This document shows positions 57,800 through 64,000 of a DNA stretch of 64,000 nucleotides, in pieces. The stretch's first letter is position 1. Each line of letters begins with the position of its first letter. The notes below the pieces were generated by a model that searched no databases, was not told the DNA's origin, and saw only the letters and a list, made by a program, of their open reading frames with translations. Source of the DNA: JACVRW01 sp963751105 (GTDB taxonomy: Bacteria > Actinomycetota > Thermoleophilia > Solirubrobacterales > Thermoleophilaceae); NCBI GenBank assembly GCA_963751105.1, contig CAVVTG010000002.1, positions 806,001 to 870,000 of the forward strand. The letters run 5' to 3'. A program made the position numbers and the translations under genes.

Positions 57800-58050
57800 C
57801 GGCCGAGACCCTGTCCATCGACGGCTCGGCACAGATGTATCTCCGCGACCCCGCGGGCAACCTCGGCGAGGTCGACCGCCGGATGCCTCGACACTGGACC
57901 ATGAGGTCGTGGGGGAAATCGCTCTCTTCGCCGACGAGCGCCCCCAGAGCGATGAGGCGCGGCGCGCGCGGCTGTGCCTGGCGCACGCGGCACCGGGCGA
58001 ACGTTTTCGTCGACTCAGGCCGCCCGGACATTGTCTTGCGCTTGGATGCG
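57800..58050 (+). pseudogene. Remnant of a VOC (glyoxalase/extradiol dioxygenase-fold) gene
   Basis: In one frame (about 57818-57876) the sequence reads IDGSAQMYLRDPAGNLGEVD, the typical last beta-strand of a vicinal-oxygen-chelate domain with its metal-binding Glu. One base is missing near 57877-57879. In the next frame it continues PDASTLDHEVVGEIALFADERPQSDEARRA, a plausible tail of the same protein. Nothing upstream resembles the rest of the domain, so this is a truncated, frame-broken 3' remnant. It fills most of the 391-base gap between the FAD oxidase and the second Liv operon. Confidence 0.5.
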
Positions 58051-58055
58051 GGGCG

Positions 58056-59138
58056 GTGTTAGTTACGCCCAGCTCGGCTTCCACGAGTGTGTCCCTGCGG
58101 AGGGCGCTGCGGATCACGGGTCTGGTGCTGCTCGCCCTGGTCATCGCGTTCCCGATCGTCTGGGTCCTGTTCATCGCGTCGAACACGACCTTCGGCCCGG
58201 CCATCGACGACCCCAAGAACTTCCTCATCACGCTCCTCAACGGCGTCACCGCGGCGGCGCTGTACTTCATCGTCGCCAGCGGCTTCACCCTCATCTTCGG
58301 GCTCATGCGCGTGGTGAACATGGCCCACGGCGCGTTCTTCCTGCTCGGTGGCTATATCGCTCTGGAGCTGCAGCGCAATTCCATCTCGGGCGGGGACTCG
58401 GCGCTCGGGATCTCCAGCGCCCAGGTCGGCTTCATGAACTGGTTCCTTCCGCTGATGGCTGCGGGTCTCATCGTGGGCGGAGTCGGTCTGCTGATGCAGC
58501 AGGCCTTCCTGCGCTGGAACCAGGGGCAGGAACTGCGCCAGGCGCTCATCACGATCGCGGTCTCGATCATCGCCGCCGACCAGATGCTTGCCCACTTCGG
58601 CGGCGTGGCGAAGGACATCTCCTGGCCGCGGACCTTCGACAAGTTCGTGAACCTGCAGGTCGCGGGCGTGGAGTACACGCTCACGCGCATCGTGATCCTC
58701 GGCGTAGGCCTGCTCATCGGCGGAGCGCTGTGGTTCTGGCTCAAGCGCACCCGCACCGGGATGGTGATCCGGGCGGGCGTCGACGACCGCGACATGGTCT
58801 CCGCCCTCGGCGTGAACATCCAGCTGACGTTCGCCATCGCCTTCTTCATCGGGTCGGCGCTGGCCGGCATCGGAGGCGCCATGGGCGGGTCGTTCGCCAG
58901 CCTGGCCCCCGGAGTCGACGGGCTGTGGCTTCTCAACTCGCTGGTGGTCGTGATCATCGGCGGCATGGGGTCACTGGGAGGAGCCGCCATCGGGGCGCTG
59001 CTGCTGGGGCTGACCACCAACTTCGCCGCCGCCTACCTCCCGTCCGACTACACCTTCTACTCGATCATCTTCACGTTCGTGCTGCTGGCGGTCGTGCTCG
59101 CCGCACGGCCGCTCGGGCTGTTCGGCCGGCCCGCATGA
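58056..59138 (+). CDS. Branched-chain-amino-acid-type ABC transporter permease (LivH type), second system
   Basis: About 360 residues from GTG 58056; GTG 58089 (MSLRRALRITGLVL) is an alternative and neither has a good ribosome site. An extra N-terminal membrane helix (ITGLVLLALVIAFPIVWVLFI) precedes the usual LivH core (GVTAAALYFIVASGFTLIFGLMRVVNMAHGAFFLLGGY ... LLNSLVVVIIGGMGSLGGAAIGALLLG). It forms the membrane channel with the next gene. Order in this operon is permease, permease, binding protein, ATPase, ATPase, unlike the first Liv cluster. Confidence 0.9.
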   Translation: MLVTPSSASTSVSLRRALRITGLVLLALVIAFPIVWVLFIASNTTFGPAIDDPKNFLITLLNGVTAAALYFIVASGFTLIFGLMRVVNMAHGAFFLLGGYIALELQRNSISGGDSALGISSAQVGFMNWFLPLMAAGLIVGGVGLLMQQAFLRWNQGQELRQALITIAVSIIAADQMLAHFGGVAKDISWPRTFDKFVNLQVAGVEYTLTRIVILGVGLLIGGALWFWLKRTRTGMVIRAGVDDRDMVSALGVNIQLTFAIAFFIGSALAGIGGAMGGSFASLAPGVDGLWLLNSLVVVIIGGMGSLGGAAIGALLLGLTTNFAAAYLPSDYTFYSIIFTFVLLAVVLAARPLGLFGRPA

Positions 59139-60208
59139 GCGCTGCACGGAGCTCCCGCATCACCCCCGACCGCGCGGTCGGGATCCTGCTCGTGGCGCTC
59201 GCGCTGCTCGCACCGCTCATCGTCAGCGAGTACTGGGTGTCCACGCTGCTGACCCAGACGATGTTCCTGGGAATCGTCGCCGCCAGCCTCATCTTCCTCT
59301 CGGCCAACGGCGGGATGGTGTCGCTCGCCCAGGTGGCGATCTACGGCATCGCGGGGTTCGCGCTGGGCAACCTCACGACCTCCGGCAACACCAAGGGCCT
59401 GAACCTCGGTTGGGAGCCTGTGCCCGGCATCCTGGTCGCCATCGCCATCGCGGTCGCCGTCGCCTTCATCTTCGGCCTCCTGGCCAGCCGCAGCTACGGC
59501 ATCTACTTCCTCATGATCACGCTCGTCTTCTCGGTGATCGCCAACCTCTTCTTCGGGCAGGTGACGAGCGTGTCGGGCTTCGGCGGGATCAGTGGGATCC
59601 CCATCCCCGGCTTCCTCGACCGCACCGTCCACCCTGACCGTCTCTACTTCGCGACGCTGCTCGTGGCGGCGCTCGTCTACCTCGGGCTGCGGTACGTTGC
59701 GCGCACCCCGTTCGGGCTGACGTTGCAGGGAATTCGCGATGACCCGGTGCGGATGCGCTCGCTGGGCTACAGGGTCACGTTGCACCGCCTGCTCGCGTTC
59801 ACCTTCGCGGGCTTCATCGCGGCGATCGCCGGGATTCTCTTCGTGTGGTGGAACGCGCAGATCGCGCCCTCGACCATCGACCTCACCGCGACGATAAATG
59901 TGCTCCTGATCGCGGTGATCGGGGGGATGTTTCGGCTCGAGGGGGCGTGGATCGGGGCCTTCGTATACGTCCTGATCAACAACTACGCGCAGGACGTCGG
60001 CTTTATGTCCGATCGGTTTCAGACCCTGATCGGGGTGATCTTCCTGATCATCGTGCTCGTGTCCCCCGACGGGCTGGTTGGCCTGTGGGAGCGGACCGTC
60101 GGGCGGCTGCGCGGTCCGTCCAGCCCGGGGGAGGCAACCGGGGAAGGAGGTTCGGCCGGCGCTGTGCCGGCAGGTGAGCGTGGAGCATCGACGCTCACGG
60201 GCTCGTAG
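59135..60208 (+). CDS. Branched-chain-amino-acid-type ABC transporter permease (LivM type), second system
   Basis: A protein of 357 residues from ATG 59135 (ATGA overlap). Multi-spanning LivM permease with FLSANGGMVSLAQVAIYGIAGFALGN, the cytoplasmic coupling loop GLTLQGIRDDPVRMRSLGY and NVLLIAVIGGMFRLEGAWIGAFVY. A polar Gly/Ser/Glu-rich tail of about 40 residues ends the protein; no ATPase is fused, in contrast to the gene at 9994. Followed after 49 bases by the binding-protein gene. Confidence 0.92.
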   Translation: MSAARSSRITPDRAVGILLVALALLAPLIVSEYWVSTLLTQTMFLGIVAASLIFLSANGGMVSLAQVAIYGIAGFALGNLTTSGNTKGLNLGWEPVPGILVAIAIAVAVAFIFGLLASRSYGIYFLMITLVFSVIANLFFGQVTSVSGFGGISGIPIPGFLDRTVHPDRLYFATLLVAALVYLGLRYVARTPFGLTLQGIRDDPVRMRSLGYRVTLHRLLAFTFAGFIAAIAGILFVWWNAQIAPSTIDLTATINVLLIAVIGGMFRLEGAWIGAFVYVLINNYAQDVGFMSDRFQTLIGVIFLIIVLVSPDGLVGLWERTVGRLRGPSSPGEATGEGGSAGAVPAGERGASTLTGS

Positions 60209-60257
60209 AACGACACCGCCGGGGCATGGGTCCACGGCAGGAGGAGGAGAACAGGAA

Positions 60258-61748
60258 ATGTCAGAGGTAAGGAAACGGAGGCGCGGCCTGATGTGGTTTG
60301 CGCTTCTCCTGGGCATCGCGGCGCTCGCCTTCGCGGGCTGCGGCGACGACGACGAGGATAGTGGTGGCGGCGGTGGCGCCTCCGAGGAGGCAGCGCCGAC
60401 CACGAAGGCGCCCCCGGGCTACGCCCCGGTCAAGCAGGAGACGGGCGGCAGCAAGTCGCCCATCAAGGTGGCCGTGCTCTCCGAGTGCAAGGGTGCGTTC
60501 GGCACGTTCGACAACCAGAACATGGCCGGCGCCGTCTCGGCGCTGGCGCAGTTCGCCGGCGCCAAGCCGAAGAATCCGGACAAGCCGCGCGACGGCTGGA
60601 CCGGCGGCGCGATCAACGGGCACCCGCTCGAGCTCGTGGGCGTCGGATGCGGCGACGACACGTCGGGCACGGCCATCAAGGAGACGCGGCGGCTGATGGA
60701 ACAGGAGGACGCGGACGTCATGATCGGCCCGCTCTCGGGCGACGAGTCGATCGCGGTGGCCAACTACGCCAAGCAGCACCCGGACAAGACGTTCGTCAAC
60801 GGTGCGGCCGGCGCGCAGGACACCACGCTCAAGGTGCGGGCGCCGAACTTCGCCCGCTTCAACGGTGACGGCGCGCAGTTCAACGCCGGCCTGGGCGACC
60901 TGGCCTACAACGAGCTCGGTTGGAAGACGGCGGCCGTGATCGGCGACGACTACAGCTTCGGCTGGACGTCGATGGCCGGCTTCATCTCGGAGTTCTGCGC
61001 GGCCGGAGGACAGGTGACCAAGCGGGTATTCCCGCCGCTGAACACGACGGACTACTCGTCCTTCGCGCAGCAGCTGCCGGACGACGTCGACGGTACGTTC
61101 GTCGCCGTAGGCGGCGCGGGGCTGATCCCGTTCCTGAAGGCCTACGAGCAGGCCAAGGGGCCGATCGACGCCAAGAAGTTCCTGGGCAACGTGTTCTGGG
61201 GCACCCCGTCGCAGTTCGAGCAGCTCGGCCCGCGGGTCGCGGGTGTGTACGCCGGCGGTGCCGGCACGGCGGGCGATCTGGACACGGCGGAGGCCCAGTA
61301 CTACGCCAACCAGATCATCGGCAAGTGGTTCAAGGAGATCCCGCCCGGTGGCGAATCAGCGCCGCAGGCGGCCAGCGTGTTCACCTACAGCTTCTTCGTG
61401 AACACCTGGGGGCTGATCGAGGCGCTCAAGGAGGTCGGGGGCGACATCTCCGGCGACCAGAAGAAGTTGCAGGATGCGCTGGCGCAGATCTCGCTGAACG
61501 CTCCGTACGGCAAGATCACGCTCGACGAGAACCGTCAGGCGATCACCGACCAGTACTACCTGCAGCTGGTCGAGGGCGACAAGGGGCTGGCCACGAAGAC
61601 CGTGGGCAACGTGCCGGACGTGGACCAGACGTTCGGGGGCACGTTCGGCGACGACACCCCGGCGCCCGGCCGGACCTACCCGCCCTGCGAGAAGCGGGAC
61701 ATCCCGTGGCTCGGCAAGACCGAGAAGCCGAAGGTCATCGGGGGCTAG
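60258..61748 (+). CDS. Branched-chain-amino-acid-type ABC transporter, substrate-binding lipoprotein, second system
   Basis: A protein of 496 residues from ATG 60258 with GGAGGAG upstream. Lipoprotein signal MSEVRKRRRGLMWFALLLG with lipobox AFAGC, Cys28, then an acidic Gly-rich linker. The type-1 binding fold carries IKVAVLSECKGAFGTFDNQNMAGAVSAL, ADVMIGPLSGDESIAVANYAKQHP and AAVIGDDYSFGWTSMAGFISEFCAAGGQV. It is about 80 residues longer than the first system's binding protein and differs greatly, so another ligand is expected. A sugar-acid or amide would fit the neighbouring cassette, but this is inference. Confidence 0.92.
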   Translation: MSEVRKRRRGLMWFALLLGIAALAFAGCGDDDEDSGGGGGASEEAAPTTKAPPGYAPVKQETGGSKSPIKVAVLSECKGAFGTFDNQNMAGAVSALAQFAGAKPKNPDKPRDGWTGGAINGHPLELVGVGCGDDTSGTAIKETRRLMEQEDADVMIGPLSGDESIAVANYAKQHPDKTFVNGAAGAQDTTLKVRAPNFARFNGDGAQFNAGLGDLAYNELGWKTAAVIGDDYSFGWTSMAGFISEFCAAGGQVTKRVFPPLNTTDYSSFAQQLPDDVDGTFVAVGGAGLIPFLKAYEQAKGPIDAKKFLGNVFWGTPSQFEQLGPRVAGVYAGGAGTAGDLDTAEAQYYANQIIGKWFKEIPPGGESAPQAASVFTYSFFVNTWGLIEALKEVGGDISGDQKKLQDALAQISLNAPYGKITLDENRQAITDQYYLQLVEGDKGLATKTVGNVPDVDQTFGGTFGDDTPAPGRTYPPCEKRDIPWLGKTEKPKVIGG

Positions 61749-61755
61749 GGGGTCC

Positions 61756-62540
<785 letters not shown>

Positions 62541-62544
<4 letters not shown>

Positions 62545-63329
62545 GCGCAGCGGCCGAGAGCGAAGGCAGGGCCGCCCCGCACGTCGGCGTCGACGTCGTC
62601 AGCGAGATCGATCCCGACGACGGCCCCCTGCTCGAGGTCTCGGACCTGGACGCATTCTACGGCCCGGCGCACGTGCTGCAGGGCGTGACCTTCACGATGG
62701 GGGACGAGCCCGTGGCCATCATCGGCCGCAACGGCATGGGTAAGACGACGCTCTGCAACGCGATCATGCAGATCCGACCGGCCACCACCCGCGGCTCCAT
62801 CCGCTTCCGGGGAGAGGAATGCGTCGGGCGCCCGTCGTACAAGATCGCGGCCTCGGGCATCGGCTACGTCCCGCAGGGCCGGCGGCTCTTCGAGTCGCTC
62901 ACCGTCGACGAGCACCTGCGCATGGTCGCCTCGCGCGGTGAGCGGCGCTGGACCCCCGACGCCGTATACGAGCTCTTCCCCCGCCTCGCCGAGCGTCGCC
63001 GAAACGGCGGCATGCAGCTCTCGGGCGGTGAGCAGCAGATGCTGGCGATCGGGCGGGCGCTACTCACCAACCCGCGGCTGCTCGTCATGGACGAGCCGTC
63101 CGAAGGGCTCGCGCCGGCCATCATCGAGTCGCTCACAGAGACCTTCCGGCGCCTGAGCGGCGAGGGGCTCGCAATCCTGGTCGTCGAGCAGAACCTGGCC
63201 GTGGCCACGACGCTGGCCGAACGGTTGCTCGTGATGGTGGCGGGCCGCATCTTCACCGAGACCACGGCCAGCGAGATCGCGAACGATCCCGACGCCCAGC
63301 GCCGCTACCTGGGCGTCGAGAGGGCCTGA
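62541..63329 (+). CDS. ABC transporter ATP-binding protein (LivF type), second system
   Basis: A protein of 262 residues from TTG 62541 (TTGA overlap). An N-terminal extension of about 30 residues precedes LEVSDLDAFYGPAHVLQGVTF. Walker A is GRNGMGKTT, signature LSGGEQQMLA, Walker B LLVMDEPSEG, then ILVVEQNL. The C-terminal LAERLLVMVAGRIFTETTASEIANDPDAQRRYLGVE is closely repeated in the remnant immediately downstream, evidence of a lost duplicate. Confidence 0.92.
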
Positions 63330-63721
63330 TGGCCGCCGAGCCCGTCGTCGTCCTCGTAGGGACGCTGGACACGAAGGGGCACGAGCTCGAGTACATGTGC
63401 GCCCGCGTGCGGGAGGCCGGCGCCGCTCGTCGGCGCGACGATGTCCGGCGTGACCACCCCGGCGGTCACGCGCACCCGCGAGCCCCTGGAGGAGCTGGGC
63501 TACGGGATGCTCGTCTTGGCCACGAGCACCGGGGGACGGCGCCGAGGCAGCGCGCTGTTGGTGGTCGAGCAGAAGCTCTACCCGCGACTGCGCTCGCCGA
63601 GCGCCAGCACGTGATGGTCGGCGGCGAGATCGCCGCCGAGAGATCCGCCACCGAGCTGCAGGACGATCCGGACGCCCAGCGCCGCTTCCTGGGCGTCGAG
63701 CCAATCGCCACAGAGGAGTAG
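63329..63721 (+). pseudogene. Mosaic remnant: Tm-1-like head and middle joined to a LivF-type ATPase tail
   Basis: A nominal 130-residue open frame is really three fragments. From 63329 it reads VVVLVGTLDTKGHELEYMCARVREAGA, the start of a Tm-1-like protein (compare 53996-55246). From about 63420, in another frame, it reads VGATMSGVTTPAVTRTREPLEELG, which matches the middle of that family. From about 63555 LLVVEQKL and then, back in the first frame, LAERQHVMVGGEIAAERSATELQDDPDAQRRFLGVE match the end of a LivF ATPase. Internal deletions of a Tm-1-like gene and a second LivF gene explain it. Translation of the open frame would give no known fold. Confidence 0.8.
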
Positions 63722-63724
63722 AGG

Positions 63725-64000
63725 ATGGAAGCCGTAGACGCCGGCTCGAAGCCGGTCCAGTCGTTCGACTGGGGAGTGATCAAGTGGTTCGTCACGCCCG
63801 ACGACACCAAGGGCGCGAAGCTCACCTTCGGCGAGGTGGTGCTTCTTCCCGGCAAGGGTCACGAGCGCCACAACCACCCGGAGTCGGAGGAGATCCTCTA
63901 CGTGCTGGCCGGCGAGGGCGAGCAGATGCTCGACGACGACGGCGAGAACACCTTTGCCATCAGCGCCGGAGACACCATCTACGTGCCCACCGGCATGTTC
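63725..64000 (+). CDS. Cupin-domain protein, truncated by the window end
   Basis: The first 92 residues from ATG 63725, preceded by GAGGAG. Motif 1 of the cupin fold is clear in PGKGHERHNHPESEEILYVLAGEGEQMLDDDGE with His, His and Glu metal ligands; the beginning of motif 2 (AISAGDTIYVPTGMF) is cut by the window edge. It follows the mosaic remnant by three bases and so lies in the second Liv transcript. It may handle the imported compound, for example as a sugar or lactone isomerase. Its function and length are unknown. Confidence 0.82.
   Translation, partial: MEAVDAGSKPVQSFDWGVIKWFVTPDDTKGAKLTFGEVVLLPGKGHERHNHPESEEILYVLAGEGEQMLDDDGENTFAISAGDTIYVPTGMF

Noticed and set aside
57640..58062. A 140-residue gene in the gap before the second Liv operon
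   Set aside because: Only a VOC-like fragment is recognisable and it changes frame, so a remnant is more likely.
63329..63721. A genuine 130-residue gene
   Set aside because: The middle of the frame is meaningless while other frames match known families; treated as a mosaic remnant.

Overview
The window is GC-rich DNA (roughly two thirds G+C) with dense, mostly overlapping genes, frequent GTG/TTG starts and many ATGA/GTGA/TTGA stop-start overlaps. It carries LacI-, ROK- and DeoR-type regulators, two branched-chain-amino-acid-type (Liv/HAAT) ABC transporters, and many oxidoreductases and sugar isomerases. This points to a soil-type high-GC actinobacterium. A Thermoleophilia/Solirubrobacterales-like lineage is my guess; there is no rRNA or phylogenetic marker here to prove it. 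I saw no tRNA, rRNA, insertion sequence, CRISPR array or prophage gene.

Layout. 1-1356: end of a 2-oxoacid dehydrogenase E1 alpha/beta pair. 1334-5729: an MFS exporter and two closely related LacI regulators, the second behind a CMD/AhpD-like gene. 5908-7656: exported amidohydrolase. 7801-12622: first Liv transporter, with permease and ATPase fused (LivM-LivG). 12629-27381: a long co-directional catabolic run (DapA-like lyase, EamA-type exporter, amidohydrolase, FAD oxidoreductase, C-C hydrolase-like alpha/beta hydrolase, Gfo/Idh dehydrogenase, MDR oxidoreductases, three-subunit molybdenum hydroxylase, beta-hydroxyacid dehydrogenase, cupin, 2-keto-4-pentenoate-hydratase-like enzyme, SDR). 27378-31820: two creatinase-fold (M24) proteins opposite a second beta-hydroxyacid dehydrogenase and an SDR. 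31817-37088: SnoaL-like protein, secreted S15 peptidase/esterase, isochorismatase-like hydrolase, small proteins, a catalytically degenerate SDR and a cupin. 37099-46113: a GMC oxidase with its small subunit, flavoprotein dehydrogenase, aldehyde dehydrogenase, LacI regulator, TIM-barrel isomerase, DUF993 protein and Gfo/Idh dehydrogenase. 46315-50214: xylose module (xylB, xylA, ROK regulator). 50199-57664: Gfo/Idh, two TIM-barrel isomerases, DeoR regulator, creatininase-like, Tm-1-like (UPF0261) and FAD oxidase genes. 58056-63329: second Liv transporter with five separate genes, then a mosaic gene remnant and a cupin running off the end.

Regulation. Gene starts in the first half carry LacI-family palindromes close to TGCAAWCGNTTGCA (near 3011, 5761, 5852, 7719/7732, 23589, 29956, 30027). 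Several lie directly downstream of a recognisable -10 box. A second type, GTAAACGTTTGC, occurs exactly twice, at the third LacI gene (41900) and, inverted, at the Gfo/Idh-DUF993-isomerase operon (46145). The two operator types match two recognition-helix types: HPGTxSRAL in LacI 1 and 2, SIATASRVL in LacI 3. I therefore infer two regulons in this window: one for uptake and oxidative/C-C-cleaving breakdown of an unidentified, possibly heterocyclic or aromatic compound, and one for oxidative sugar/glycoside breakdown.

Quality notes. Single-base frame breaks interrupt the EamA transporter (about 14054), an amidohydrolase (about 14601), xylulokinase (about 47608) and a VOC-type remnant (about 57878). 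They may be sequencing errors or real decay. Three reading frames (LacI 2, the second M24 protein, the isochorismatase) have no ATG/GTG/TTG before their conserved N-terminus, but have a CTG overlapping the previous stop codon.
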